NCBI GenBank assembly: GCA_050290865.1
Contig: JBNKIW010000003.1
Coordinates: forward strand, 1 to 64,000
Direction of reading: 5' to 3'
Length of the DNA: 64,000 bases
Source of the DNA: JARRLC01 sp050290865
GTDB lineage: Bacteria > Pseudomonadota > Alphaproteobacteria > Rhizobiales > Rhodomicrobiaceae
The translations under genes and the position numbers were made by a program. The notes under the pieces are model-generated. The model was not told the origin of the DNA and did no database searches. It saw only the letters and a list, made by a program, of their open reading frames with translations. This document shows positions 51,713-61,067 of this stretch, one piece after another (the stretch's first letter is position 1; every line of letters starts with the position of its first letter).

Positions 51713-52972
51713 ATGTCTTCGATCGAATATCTCGCCTCGCTCGACCTGAAGAGCCTGGTGGTCTTCTTCTGGTTCACGATCCTGTTCCAGGTGCCGCGCT
51801 TTTTCATCGGCGCCGTCGTGACGGCGAGCACGCTGCTGTTCCGGCGCAGGGTCCCGCCGGTCAGGACCGGGCTTTCGGTGAGCGTCCTGCTCGCCGGTCA
51901 CAATGAAAAAAGCCGCCTGCGCCGGACCGTGGAGTCCATCGCCGAGCAGACGCTCATGGGCGAACCCGGCGGCGTGGAGGTGATCTTCGTGGATGACGGC
52001 TCGACCGACGACTCGGCGATGATCGCTCAGCAGCTTCAGCGCGAGGGCAAGATCGATCAGGTGATCCGGCTCGAACAGCGCGGCGGCCGGAACGCGGCCG
52101 TCAATCTCGCCATGCAGTCCGCCACCGGCGAGATCGTCATCATCTGCGATGTCGGCACCACCTTCGACCGCGACGCCTTCGCCGAACTGCTCAGCCCCTT
52201 CGCGGACCCGAAGGTCGGCGGCGTAAGCGGCAGTCTTGGTGTCCGCAATGCGGAGAACAGCCTCATCACGCGGCACGAGGCAATCGAATATGCAATAAGT
52301 ATTTCCCTGGGCCGCTGCGTTTCAGACGCAATCGGCACTCTGTCCATCGTCTCTGGCGGCTATGGCGCCTTCCGGCGGGAGGCCATCGAGCAGGTCGGCG
52401 GCGAAGAGGTCCAGACCGGCGAGGATTCCGACATCACGATGAAGCTGCGCCGCGCCGGCTGGCGCATCCAATTTTCGTCCGAATCGCGCGCCCTCACGGG
52501 CGTGCCGGGCACGGTGGCAGCCTATATCGCGCAGCGCATTCGCTGGGACGGCGTTCTCATCGAGGTCTGGTTCCGCAGGTATCGCGGCGCCCTCAACCCG
52601 TTCCGCAAAAATTTCCGCCTGCTCGATGCCATAGCTTACCTGGATGTTCTCGGGTTTGAAGTCATTCCGGCAATCGTGTTTCCATTCTATATACTCTATT
52701 TGTGGTATTACTTTCAGGCGTTTTCTTTGACGGTTATCGGTACGATGCTAATTGCTCAGTTTCTCATGAATGTCATTTCTCTCGCCGCCTCGGCAACGGC
52801 CGGAGTCCGAAGTCCGCTCCGGCTCGTCCTCTATGTGCCGCTCTTCACGATCCTCCAGTTCACGCTGGATCGCGCGATCCGGATCGTGGCGGTAGTGATG
52901 GAACTCATCTTCAGCAATACCGATGTGGACAACTACATCCCGCGCCGCATCCTTGCTCAAGTGGAGGCATGA
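51713..52972 (+). CDS. Processive family-2 glycosyltransferase (polysaccharide synthase)
   Basis: A 419-aa membrane glycosyltransferase in the cellulose/hyaluronan/alginate-synthase style. One N-terminal membrane helix (about 16-40) precedes a cytosolic GT-A domain with VFVDDGSTDDS, CDVGTTFDRD, TGEDSDIT and the product-binding QRIRW (274-278), matching the D,D,D,QxxRW signature of processive enzymes. Three or more C-terminal membrane helices (about 305-405) would form the translocation channel. No C-terminal PilZ domain is present, unlike BcsA. The stop codon overlaps the start of the HlyD-type gene (ATGATGA). The polymer is unknown; the sugar-nucleotide genes upstream point to uronic acids. 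Confidence 0.92.
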   Translation: MSSIEYLASLDLKSLVVFFWFTILFQVPRFFIGAVVTASTLLFRRRVPPVRTGLSVSVLLAGHNEKSRLRRTVESIAEQTLMGEPGGVEVIFVDDGSTDDSAMIAQQLQREGKIDQVIRLEQRGGRNAAVNLAMQSATGEIVIICDVGTTFDRDAFAELLSPFADPKVGGVSGSLGVRNAENSLITRHEAIEYAISISLGRCVSDAIGTLSIVSGGYGAFRREAIEQVGGEEVQTGEDSDITMKLRRAGWRIQFSSESRALTGVPGTVAAYIAQRIRWDGVLIEVWFRRYRGALNPFRKNFRLLDAIAYLDVLGFEVIPAIVFPFYILYLWYYFQAFSLTVIGTMLIAQFLMNVISLAASATAGVRSPLRLVLYVPLFTILQFTLDRAIRIVAVVMELIFSNTDVDNYIPRRILAQVEA

Positions 52973-54012
52973 TGCGTTTTCTCAAGAAGCGTTTCCCTTC
53001 GCAGCAACTGCCCGTCGAAGGACGGGTGCGGCGTCTGGGCCTGATCCGCTGGGTGTATCTTGCAGCCGTGTTTCTGCTGCTGTTCTGGCTGTTCGACTTG
53101 TTCTTCGGCGGCCTGTTCTATCTGAGGAGCGACGGACTGGTCCTCGGCGAGCCGGGCGCCGTTGCCGCGGAATATCCCATCACGGTGCGCGATCTTGCCG
53201 TCCGCGAGGGCGAGGTCGTCAAGGCCGGGCAGGTCGCCGCGGTCGGATCGTCCCAGAACGTGGCCGAGACCATCGCGCGCCTCACGGCCGACCTCGCGGC
53301 CAGGCAGGGCAAGCTGAGTGAATTGCGTGTCCGCAGCCACGTGGTCGGGGCACTTCTGCCGCTGGCGAAGAACCGGCGCAAGATCGCCACACATGCCCGC
53401 GAGGAACTGAGCCGGATGCTTGCCCACGGGACCACCGCTCTCAACCAACGCACGGATTCCATCGAACTCGAATACCGCGCCCAGACAGATCTGCAGACAC
53501 TGACAGCCGAGAAGCGCGTCCTCGACGAGGAGATAGCGTCGCTGACGGCCGCCTTGGGCGAAGTGCGAAAGGCGATCGGCGATCTTCGACGTCTCTATGA
53601 CGCTGGCCGCCTGCGCGCGCCCATCGACGGTGTCATCGGGCGCCGTCATGCCAGCAAGGGGTCGGTTCTGCGGGCGGGCGACCCCCTGTTCGACCTTTAT
53701 GGCGAAAAACTTTTCGTCCTCGGCTACCTGCCGACAGGTACGCTGTATCAGGTGAGGCCGGGTGATGAGGTGCAGATCTCGACCGGCTTGCAGACCTATC
53801 GGGGCACGGTGAAGCGGATCGAACCCTACGCAGCAGCGCTGCCGAATGAGTTCCAGCGTGCTTTTACACCGGTGGAGCGTCAGCAGGTCATCCGGGTCGA
53901 GTTCGCCCCCGGCACCAAACCGCCACCGCTGTTCACCAAGGTTTGGGTAACGTCCACGCGCCTGACGGTGCGGTGGTTCGACGCCTTTCTCAGGAAAATC
54001 TGGCCGACCTGA
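52969..54012 (+). CDS. HlyD-type membrane-fusion protein, Alg44/synthase partner
   Basis: A 347-aa protein (348 codons from the first of two ATGs at 52969/52972), overlapping the synthase stop. It has one transmembrane helix at about 26-47 and a periplasmic region with a lipoyl-like half (EYPITVRDLAVREGEVVKAGQVAAVG), a helical hairpin (about 100-195), the second lipoyl half (GRLRAPIDGVIGRRHASKGSVLRAGDPLF) and a beta barrel. The arrangement after a GT2 synthase resembles Alg44 beside Alg8, but the N-terminal PilZ domain of Alg44 is absent. It probably guides the polymer across the periplasm. No outer-membrane exporter gene is seen in the window. Confidence 0.88.
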   Translation: MMRFLKKRFPSQQLPVEGRVRRLGLIRWVYLAAVFLLLFWLFDLFFGGLFYLRSDGLVLGEPGAVAAEYPITVRDLAVREGEVVKAGQVAAVGSSQNVAETIARLTADLAARQGKLSELRVRSHVVGALLPLAKNRRKIATHAREELSRMLAHGTTALNQRTDSIELEYRAQTDLQTLTAEKRVLDEEIASLTAALGEVRKAIGDLRRLYDAGRLRAPIDGVIGRRHASKGSVLRAGDPLFDLYGEKLFVLGYLPTGTLYQVRPGDEVQISTGLQTYRGTVKRIEPYAAALPNEFQRAFTPVERQQVIRVEFAPGTKPPPLFTKVWVTSTRLTVRWFDAFLRKIWPT

Positions 54013-54135
54013 TGCCGGGAAAGAAGAGGCAGCGGCGCATTGCGATACTGCCGCAGCTTCACAAACCGCTCATTCCCGGTATAAGGAGAAGAGAGGGTTA
54101 ACGCGGCACGTCTCTTCTGATTCGGCGGGTGATAT

Positions 54136-55110
54136 ATGGCCATTGCGCTCAACAGTTCGGCATTGGTAACGGTTTTCGGCGGTTCCGGCTTCGTCGGGCG
54201 CTACGTGGTTCAGGCGCTGGCACGTACGGGCTGCCGGGTGCGCGTCGCCGTGAGGCGGCCGGACCTTGCCGGACATTTGCAACCCCTCGGCAATGTCGGA
54301 CAGATCTGCGCCGTCCAGGCCAATCTGCGCTATGAGGACACGATCCGCCGCGCCGTCGAGGGCGCGGACGCCGTCATCAACCTCGTCGGCATCCTCCAGC
54401 AGGGCGGAAAGCAGACCTTCCGCACACTCCAGGCCGTCGGCGCGGGAATGACCGCGCGCGCGGCGAAGGAGGCAGGGGCGCGCGGCTTTGTGCACATCTC
54501 GGCGCTCGGCGCCAACCGCCTGAGCAGTTCCGCCTATGCCCGGACCAAGGCCGAGGGCGAAGATCTGGTCGCGCGCGCCTTTCCCGGCGCCGTGATCCTC
54601 AGGCCGTCGATCATGTTCGGGCCGGAGGACGATTTCTTCAACCGCTTCGCCGCCATGTCGCTGATCTCCCCGGCGATACCGCTCCTGGGCGGTGGACGCA
54701 CGCGCTTCCAGCCGGTCTATGTCGGCGACACCGCACAGGCCGTAATTGCCGGGCTGGACGGCCGCGCCAAGCCGGGCGTCGTCTACGAGCTGGGCGGCCC
54801 GCGCGTCTACACTTTCCGGGAGCTGCTTGACCTCGTCGCCCAATACACCGGACGCCGCCGCCTCTATTTCCCGATGCCGTTCTGGTGGGCGAAACTCCAG
54901 GCCTTTTTCCTCCAACTCCTGCCGAACGCGCCGCTGACGGTCGATCAGGTTCGGCTTCTGCAGACCGACAATGTCGTCAGCGCCGAAGCCATCGATGAAG
55001 GCCGCACGCTTGAGGCGCTGGGCGTCGAGCTGCACGCGCTGGAAACCATCGTGCCGGGCTACCTCGTCCGCTTCCGGCCGAAAGGCGAGTTTTCGCTGCA
55101 TCAGGCGTAG
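54136..55110 (+). CDS. Complex I NDUFA9-like NAD(P)-binding epimerase family protein
   Basis: A 324-aa atypical SDR. It has VTVFGGSGFVGRYVVQALARTG, VINLVGIL and the segment KEAGARGFVHISALGANRLSSSAYARTKAEGE, which match the alphaproteobacterial relatives of mitochondrial NDUFA9. The YxxxK-like residues are present (YARTK), although members of this group are usually not active SDR enzymes. Function in bacteria is not known; links to quinone metabolism or complex I have been suggested. It begins about 120 bases after the HlyD gene and may be separately transcribed. Confidence 0.88.
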   Translation: MAIALNSSALVTVFGGSGFVGRYVVQALARTGCRVRVAVRRPDLAGHLQPLGNVGQICAVQANLRYEDTIRRAVEGADAVINLVGILQQGGKQTFRTLQAVGAGMTARAAKEAGARGFVHISALGANRLSSSAYARTKAEGEDLVARAFPGAVILRPSIMFGPEDDFFNRFAAMSLISPAIPLLGGGRTRFQPVYVGDTAQAVIAGLDGRAKPGVVYELGGPRVYTFRELLDLVAQYTGRRRLYFPMPFWWAKLQAFFLQLLPNAPLTVDQVRLLQTDNVVSAEAIDEGRTLEALGVELHALETIVPGYLVRFRPKGEFSLHQA

Positions 55111-55585
55111 GCCGGCGGACACATCGGCGCGGCATGATGGACACAGGAACGCGGTGCAGTGCTGTGGTCTACGTATTCCGCACTCGACACCCCCAGGTGG
55201 GAATCGCGTAATACCCTGTGTGGTGGCGTTGGCAAGCAGCGCACAACCTCGGTGTTCCGGCGCCGGCGCGGGTGATTTCCGTGCCAGTCCGGGGCGCGGG
55301 TTAACCCTTTGCTGATATTGCGTCGCGTACAAATGTCTGTGACCGGTCATCGGAAACAGCATTTGCGGTGCCGCTTCAGCGGGGCTGGTCGCGGGTGTCC
55401 CGTCTCCGAATTGTCTTCGACATTGCCGCACGCTCGTTCAGGGCAGTCTGGAGACTTAAGGGATACCGGCAAACTGTAGGTTTCGCACGTGGCTCATGTC
55501 GCGCAACCGCTCTTGCGCACTCTCGGCAAGGGTGAAGGCGACTGTGAGACGCCACATCAATTGTGCTTACTCCCTGGTTCCGGTC
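55111..55585. other. Intergenic region with no gene seen
   Basis: This 475-base gap separates the NDUFA9-like gene from the GST gene. I see no coding frame with typical codon use, no strong hairpin followed by T-run and no repeat shared with the other elements described. Confidence 0.45.
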
Positions 55586-56284
55586 ATGCTCAGGCTCATT
55601 CATTACCCGCTCTGTCCGTTCTCGCGTTCCATCAGGCTGGCGCTGGGCGAATGCGGCGTGGTGGTCGAACTCGACGAGGAGCGGCCATGGAGCTGGCGGC
55701 GCGAGTTCCTCAAGCTCAACCCCGCCGGGACGCTGCCCGTGCTGATGGAGCGCGGCGAGTTCATTCTCGCCGGGGCTTACGCGATCTCCGAATATCTCGG
55801 CGAAACCCACACCAAGACCAATGGCGAGGGCATACCGCGCAATCTCCTGTTTCCCGGCGCGGGAGCGGAGCGCGCGGAGGTACGGCGGCTCGCAGACTGG
55901 TTCCACCGCAAGCTCGACGAAGAAGCCAGCCGCTATCTCCTGGAGGAAAAGCTCTATCAGCGCTTCGCCGACCTCGGGCGCAGTACGCCGGATACCGATC
56001 TCATCCGTGCGGGGCGCGCCAATCTGCGCTATCATCTCAGCTATATCGGCCACCTGCTGGACACGCGGAAATGGCTGGCGGGCGACACTTTGAGTTTCGC
56101 CGATCTGTCCGCCGGGGCGCATCTGTCGGTGCTGGACTATCTCGGGGAGGTGCCGTGGGACGAGTTCCCGGAGGCCAAGGCGTGGTACGCGCTCCTGAAA
56201 TCGCGTCCGTCCTTCCGCCCGCTGCTGGCGGACCGGCTGCCTGGCGTGGCGCCGCCACGTCTTTATGCGGAGCTTGATTTTTGA
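55586..56284 (+). CDS. Glutathione S-transferase family protein
   Basis: A 232-aa GST. The ATG at 55586 gives the typical LRLIHYPLCPFSRSIRLALGE start, with the Cys-Pro-Phe-Ser motif at the active site. NPAGTLPVLMERGEFILAGAYAISEYL holds the cis-Pro and the Ser/Glu glutathione contacts. The helical C-terminal domain shows LAGDTLSFADLSAGAHLSVLDYL. The stop codon overlaps the queG start (TTGA), so the two are translationally coupled. Such GST-queG neighbours may simply be a shared transcript. Confidence 0.9.
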   Translation: MLRLIHYPLCPFSRSIRLALGECGVVVELDEERPWSWRREFLKLNPAGTLPVLMERGEFILAGAYAISEYLGETHTKTNGEGIPRNLLFPGAGAERAEVRRLADWFHRKLDEEASRYLLEEKLYQRFADLGRSTPDTDLIRAGRANLRYHLSYIGHLLDTRKWLAGDTLSFADLSAGAHLSVLDYLGEVPWDEFPEAKAWYALLKSRPSFRPLLADRLPGVAPPRLYAELDF

Positions 56285-57492
56285 CCCAGGCCATCGACAG
56301 CGTTGTGGGAGCGGACCGGCGGCATTCGGCCAGGACCGTCAAGGCTGCGCTGTTCGAGCGGGCGGGGCGCGAGGGCTTCGACGCGGCGGGCGTGACGACG
56401 CCGGACGGCATCGGGCCCGCGGGCGAGCGGCTGACGGCGTTTCTGGCCGAGGGGCTGCATGGCGGCATGGACTGGCTCGAAGCGCGCGCGGAGCGGCGGC
56501 GGCACCCGGCAGCGCTGTGGCCGGATGTGTGCTCTATCGTCATGCTCGGCATGAACTACGCGCCCGAAGCCGATCCGCTGGCCATCCTCGCCGAGCGCTG
56601 GCGCGGCGCGGTCTCCGTTTACGCGCGTGGCCGCGACTATCACGACATCGTGAAGGGCAAGCTGAAGGGGCTCGCGGGTTGGCTCGCGCGGGCGACCGGC
56701 GAAGATGTGAAAGTCTTCGTCGATACCGCGCCGGTGATGGAAAAGCCGCTGGCGCAGGCGGCGGGGCTGGGCTGGCAGGGCAAGCATACCAATCTCGTGT
56801 CGCGCCGCCTCGGCTCATGGCTGTTTCTCGGCGCCATCTTCACCACCGCGCGCCTGCCGCCGGACGCGCCGGAACGCGATCACTGCGGCACCTGCCGCCG
56901 CTGTCTCGACGCCTGTCCGACAAACGCCTTTCCGGCGCCCTACCGGCTCGACGCGCGGCGCTGCATCTCCTATCTCACCATCGAGCACAAGGGCCACATT
57001 GCGCGTGAGTTCCGGCGCGCGATCGGCAATCGCATCTTTGGTTGCGACGACTGTCTCGCCGTGTGCCCGTGGAACAAGTTCGCTGAGACCGCCAGAGAAG
57101 CGAAGTTTGCCGCGCAGGCCCTGACGGCGGGGGCTCCGCTGTCCGATCTCCTGTCGCTGGACGATGCCGCCTTCCGTTCCGCATTCGCGGGCACGCCCGT
57201 GAAACGCATCGGGCGCGACCGTTTCCTTCGCAATGTATTGATGGCCACCGGCAACAACATCTCGCCGGATGGCATTTACGCCCCTCACGCCGATCCACGC
57301 CTTTTCGCCAGGACTGCAGCGCTTGTCGGCGATCCGAATCCGGTTGTCCGGGCGGCGGCGATCTGGGCGCTGCGCCAGATGGTTCCAAGCAATGATCCGA
57401 TAATTCAGAGAATGCGCGGCAACCTGCTGCAGGAAGAAACGGACCCGGACGTGCTAGCAGAGTTGTCTGAATCGCCTTGCGAGGTCTTGTGA
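56281..57492 (+). CDS. queG: Epoxyqueuosine reductase QueG
   Basis: Last step of queuosine biosynthesis: reduces epoxyqueuosine in tRNA with cobalamin and two 4Fe-4S clusters. 403 aa from the TTG at 56281, which overlaps the GST stop; a GTG at 56305 is an alternative. Cysteine motifs HCGTCRRCLDACPTNAF and GCDDCLAVCPWNKF bind the clusters, and the C-terminal HEAT-like repeats (NPVVRAAAIWALRQM) follow. Other conserved blocks are YARGRDYHDIVKGKLKGLAGW and TAPVMEKPLAQAAGLGWQGKHTN. The protein is full length. Confidence 0.97.
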   Translation: MTQAIDSVVGADRRHSARTVKAALFERAGREGFDAAGVTTPDGIGPAGERLTAFLAEGLHGGMDWLEARAERRRHPAALWPDVCSIVMLGMNYAPEADPLAILAERWRGAVSVYARGRDYHDIVKGKLKGLAGWLARATGEDVKVFVDTAPVMEKPLAQAAGLGWQGKHTNLVSRRLGSWLFLGAIFTTARLPPDAPERDHCGTCRRCLDACPTNAFPAPYRLDARRCISYLTIEHKGHIAREFRRAIGNRIFGCDDCLAVCPWNKFAETAREAKFAAQALTAGAPLSDLLSLDDAAFRSAFAGTPVKRIGRDRFLRNVLMATGNNISPDGIYAPHADPRLFARTAALVGDPNPVVRAAAIWALRQMVPSNDPIIQRMRGNLLQEETDPDVLAELSESPCEVL

Positions 57493-58367
57493 TGAGTGTA
57501 CTTTTCTGCATTGGGCTCGGCTATTCTGCAGCCGCGGTCGCGGCGCGACTGAAAAGCGCGGAATGGCGGATCATTGGCACCACTCGCAACGAAGAGAGTG
57601 CGGCCGCTATCCGGAGCCTCGGTTATGAGGCGGCGGTGTTCCCCGGCGACGGCCCCTCGGACGACGTGGCCACGGCCATCGCGGAGGCAACGCATCTCCT
57701 CCTTTCCGCGCCTCCCGACGAGGCGGGCGACCCGGTCCTCAATCAGCTTGGCGGCGATCTGGCCAGGGCAGATGGACTGTGCTGGATCGGCTATCTCTCC
57801 ACCGTCGGCGTCTATGGCGATCATGGCGGCGCCTGGGTGGACGAGGACACCCCGCCGCAGCCGAAGAATGAGCGCGCCGCCCGGCGGGTGGCGGCAGAAG
57901 AAGCATGGCAGCGCTTTGCCTTGGAGCGGGGGCTGCCGCTGCAGACCTACCGCCTGTCGGGCATCTACGGGCCGGGGCGCAGCCCGGTCGACGGGCTGAA
58001 GATGCTGAAGGTGCGCTATGTCGACAAGCCCGGCCAGGTCTTCAACCGCATCCATGTCGAGGACATCGCCAACACGGTCGTTGCCGGCATCCATGCGGGC
58101 GCTGAGGCGACCGGGGTCTTCAATGTGACCGATGACGAGCCGGCTCCGGCGCAGGAGGTCGGCATGTTCGCCGCCGAGCTGCTCGGCGCGCCGCCGCCCG
58201 AGGTCGTCCCCTGGGAGAAGGCCGATCTGTCGCCGATGTCCGCGAGTTTTTACGAAGCGAACCGGCGCGTGCGCAACCGCCGCATCAAAGAAACGCTGGG
58301 CGTGACGCTGGCCTATCCCACCTATCGCGAGGGTCTGCGGGCGCTGGTCGCCGCGGCGAAAGGATAG
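57492..58367 (+). CDS. NAD(P)-dependent SDR-family protein (YeeZ-like)
   Basis: A 291-aa Rossmann-fold protein. The ATG at 57492 overlaps the queG stop by one base (TGATG). N-terminal LFCIGLGYSAAAVAARL is the nucleotide-binding motif in the atypical form GLGYS. Middle and C-terminal parts show STVGVYGDHGGAWVDEDTPP, YRLSGIYGPGRSPVD and RIHVEDIANTVVAGI, as in YeeZ-like epimerase homologues. The usual YxxxK catalytic pair is not evident. The substrate is unknown. It completes a GST-queG-SDR set of overlapping genes. Confidence 0.87.
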   Translation: MSVLFCIGLGYSAAAVAARLKSAEWRIIGTTRNEESAAAIRSLGYEAAVFPGDGPSDDVATAIAEATHLLLSAPPDEAGDPVLNQLGGDLARADGLCWIGYLSTVGVYGDHGGAWVDEDTPPQPKNERAARRVAAEEAWQRFALERGLPLQTYRLSGIYGPGRSPVDGLKMLKVRYVDKPGQVFNRIHVEDIANTVVAGIHAGAEATGVFNVTDDEPAPAQEVGMFAAELLGAPPPEVVPWEKADLSPMSASFYEANRRVRNRRIKETLGVTLAYPTYREGLRALVAAAKG

Positions 58368-58542
58368 GGCCCCCTTTCGGGCCGCCCTGGGGCGCGTCGG
58401 CGATCCTTTCCGCACGTCGAGACGATGGCCGTGATTAAGTATACGCGCGCATTTTCGCACGCAGCCCCGCTCGCTTGCCTCACACTTGCATGCAGAAAGG
58501 CTTTACGGCGGCCGCGGCGCTGATAAAGTAACAGAACGGTGA

Positions 58543-59772
58543 ATGCGGGGAAACACCACGTATCCTTCGGGAGTTGCAGTGACGAACAGGGGCGAGCGAG
58601 ACGGCGCCGTGCAACCTTGCGCGGACGCAAGTGTTCCTGCCATGCGGGGGCACGCAGCCGGTCCGTTGGCCACCGGGGAGAGGGAGCGCTCCTCTCCCAA
58701 TGGCACAGGCAACGGGCATGTTTCCGCCTCTTCGGGCCTGTCGAAGCCGCCTCTGCCCGTCTATGGGGCTCTCGACCTCGGCACCAACAACTGCCGCCTG
58801 CTCGTCGCCAAGCCCTCGCGCCGCGGCTTTCAGGTCATCGACGCCTTTTCCAGGATCATCCGGCTGGGGGAGGGCGTCAGCCAGACCGGCGTGCTCTCCG
58901 AGGCGGCCATGTCGCGAACGCTGGAAGCACTGAAGGTCTGCTCGAACAAGATGCTGCGCCGCGACGTGCGCCGCGCGCGCCTCATCGCCACGGAAGCCTG
59001 CCGCGTGGCGAAGAACGGCGGCGACTTCGTCGGCCGTGTGCGCCGCGAAACCGGCCTCGATCTCGAAGTCATCAGCCGTGAAACCGAGGCGCGTCTGGCG
59101 GTGGCCGGCTGCGCCTCGCTGATCGACCGCGAATGCGACTGGGCGCTGGTGTTCGATATCGGCGGCGGCTCGTCGGAGCTTATCTGGGTCGACCTGCGCC
59201 GCATCGCACCGTCCAGGCGCCACACCATGAGCGAGCGCGTGCGTGTGCAGAACGCGATCGCCGCGTGGACATCACTGCCCGTGGGGGTGGTCACGCTCTC
59301 GGAGCGGTATGGCGGCTGCCATGTCGATGAGTCGCTGTTCGAAGCCATGGTTGCCGATGTGCTCCTGAAACTCGACGCCTTCGAGAAGGCACACGGCATT
59401 TCGCGTCAGATCGCGGGCGGGGGGGCGCATCTGCTCGGCACGTCGGGCACGGTAACCACGGTGGCGGGCGTTCATCTCGGGCTGCCGTGCTATACCCGCT
59501 CCAAGGTGGACGGATGCTGGCTGTCCGATGCCGAGGTCCGCACCGTCATTTCAAAGCTTCTGACGCTCAGCTACGAGGGCCGCGCGGCGCAACCCTGCAT
59601 CGGGCCGGAGCGCGCCGACCTCGTGCTGGCGGGATGCGCGATCCTTGAGGCGATGATGCGGCTCTGGCCCTGCGAGCGCCTGCGTGTCGCCGACCGCGGC
59701 CTGCGCGAGGGCATTCTGGCCAATCTGATCGCCGAGGATGCGCACGCGAACGGGCATTTGCGGGGGCGGTAG
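58543..59772 (+). CDS. Ppx/GppA-family phosphatase
   Basis: A 409-aa exopolyphosphatase/guanosine pentaphosphate phosphatase homologue. The phosphate-1 motif YGALDLGTNNCRLLVAKP starts at about residue 74, followed by LGEGVSQTGVLSEAAM, ATEACRVAKNGGDFV, VISRETEARLAVAG, FDIGGGSSELIWV and LGTSGTVTTVAGV. The first 70 residues are low in complexity, so a GTG at 58579 with GGGAG seven bases upstream is an equally good start. Members degrade polyphosphate or pppGpp. In many alphaproteobacteria rlmE follows directly, but here it does not. Confidence 0.92.
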   Translation: MRGNTTYPSGVAVTNRGERDGAVQPCADASVPAMRGHAAGPLATGERERSSPNGTGNGHVSASSGLSKPPLPVYGALDLGTNNCRLLVAKPSRRGFQVIDAFSRIIRLGEGVSQTGVLSEAAMSRTLEALKVCSNKMLRRDVRRARLIATEACRVAKNGGDFVGRVRRETGLDLEVISRETEARLAVAGCASLIDRECDWALVFDIGGGSSELIWVDLRRIAPSRRHTMSERVRVQNAIAAWTSLPVGVVTLSERYGGCHVDESLFEAMVADVLLKLDAFEKAHGISRQIAGGGAHLLGTSGTVTTVAGVHLGLPCYTRSKVDGCWLSDAEVRTVISKLLTLSYEGRAAQPCIGPERADLVLAGCAILEAMMRLWPCERLRVADRGLREGILANLIAEDAHANGHLRGR

Positions 59773-59923
59773 GAGGCGGGACGTCTCGCCGCACACGATC
59801 ATTCTGCTGCCAAATAATCCCCATTCGAACGTTTTCAGGCGTTTCGACGCTCACGCATAATTCCGCATACGATTCGTTTTGCGAATCGGGGCACGCGGGG
59901 CTGAGAGCCGATGGGGGAACCAG

Positions 59924-61039
59924 CTACTGCCCGCCGATCCAGCGCGCGATCTCCGGCCATTCGTCCTTGAGCGTGCGCGCACCCATGAACAGGCCGATAT
60001 GGCCGCCGGGTACCGTCTTCTGCACGATCTTCTGCTTCGGCGTGCCCAGATATTTCGCGGCATCGAGCACCTGCTCCGGCGTCGTGATGTCGTCGTCGGC
60101 GCCCGCCAGGAGATAGGCGGGACAGGTGATGTCGCGCAGGTTGAGCGTCCGGCCCAGTCCGACGAATTCACCCTTGGCGAGCCGGTTATCCTTGAAAAGC
60201 TGGCCGATGGCCTGAAGATACCAGCGTCCCGGGAGGTCGATCGGATTTTCATACCATCGGGCGAACGTCTCCTCCTTGGCCACATATGTCGGGTCGTCGA
60301 TGTGCTCATAGAGATCGACGTGATCCTCGATATAATGCTGCTCGGGGTGCATGTTCTTCCACCCCTGGAGCATAAACTTGCCCAGCATCAGCCCACCGCC
60401 AAGCGCCACGAGTTCCTCGTAGTATGACAGCGGGGATTCCTTGACCATGCGTTTGATCGGACCGTTGCCGGCATCGGTATCGATCGGCGCGCCGGCAAGA
60501 ACGATGGAGTTTACCTTGTCCGGAAAGCGGGCCGCCGCCATGGTCGCCATCCAGCCGCCCTGGCAGAGCCCGACGAGATTGACCCGCCCGCCGAGATCGT
60601 CGATCGCGATGAGGACTTCGGCGAGGTAATTGTCGATCTCAAGATCCTTCATGTCCTGCGTGGCCGACTTCCAGTCGGTCAGGAGGACATGGCCGACGCC
60701 GTTGGCCAGAAGGGTCTCCACGAGGCTTTGCCCCTTGTGATAGTCGGCGATTGTCGCGGTGTGGCCCGCATGCGGAGCGTCCACGAGAGTAGGGATGCCG
60801 CCCGGCTTGCCGTATTCGCGAAGCGTCATCGTGCGCAGATCGAGACGCACGCGGTTGGGCGTCGCGAGGGTGGGCCGCAGTTCCCCGTGTATCTTGATCT
60901 CCTCCTCGGCGAATTTGAGGTTCTTGGCCATCAGCTCCGCCTCCTGCTCCACCAGTTCGGCGGCCATGGCGACGGGCCAGAAGGCGGGCACGCTCGTCAG
61001 CGCGAAGTCCTGTTTCCTCGCGGGAGCCGTTTTCTGCAT
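59924..61039 (-). CDS. Poly(hydroxyalkanoate) synthase-like alpha/beta hydrolase
   Basis: A 371-aa enzyme of the PhaC class, shorter than class I PhaC. It has GLCQGG (157-162) in the place of the lipase box, with Cys159 as the nucleophile, Asp in AGADDDITTP and His in VPGGHIGLFMG, which make the Cys-Asp-His triad of PHA synthases. Other PhaC-like segments are YHKGQSLVETLLANGVGHVLLTDWKSAT and VNLVGLCQGGWMATMAA. Length fits the class III PhaC type, but no PhaE partner is nearby. It may be a true synthase or a thioesterase-like relative. It is followed upstream on the same strand by the proton ATPase gene. Confidence 0.75.
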   Translation of the reverse strand: MQKTAPARKQDFALTSVPAFWPVAMAAELVEQEAELMAKNLKFAEEEIKIHGELRPTLATPNRVRLDLRTMTLREYGKPGGIPTLVDAPHAGHTATIADYHKGQSLVETLLANGVGHVLLTDWKSATQDMKDLEIDNYLAEVLIAIDDLGGRVNLVGLCQGGWMATMAAARFPDKVNSIVLAGAPIDTDAGNGPIKRMVKESPLSYYEELVALGGGLMLGKFMLQGWKNMHPEQHYIEDHVDLYEHIDDPTYVAKEETFARWYENPIDLPGRWYLQAIGQLFKDNRLAKGEFVGLGRTLNLRDITCPAYLLAGADDDITTPEQVLDAAKYLGTPKQKIVQKTVPGGHIGLFMGARTLKDEWPEIARWIGGQ

Positions 61040-61067
61040 GGGGATCTCCTGTTTTTACCCGCTGACG

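Noticed and set aside
59871..59887. GATTCG...CGAATC hairpin between ppx and the PhaC-like gene as a terminator
   Set aside because: The stem is only six or seven bases and there is no T-run on either strand, so it was not listed as a feature.
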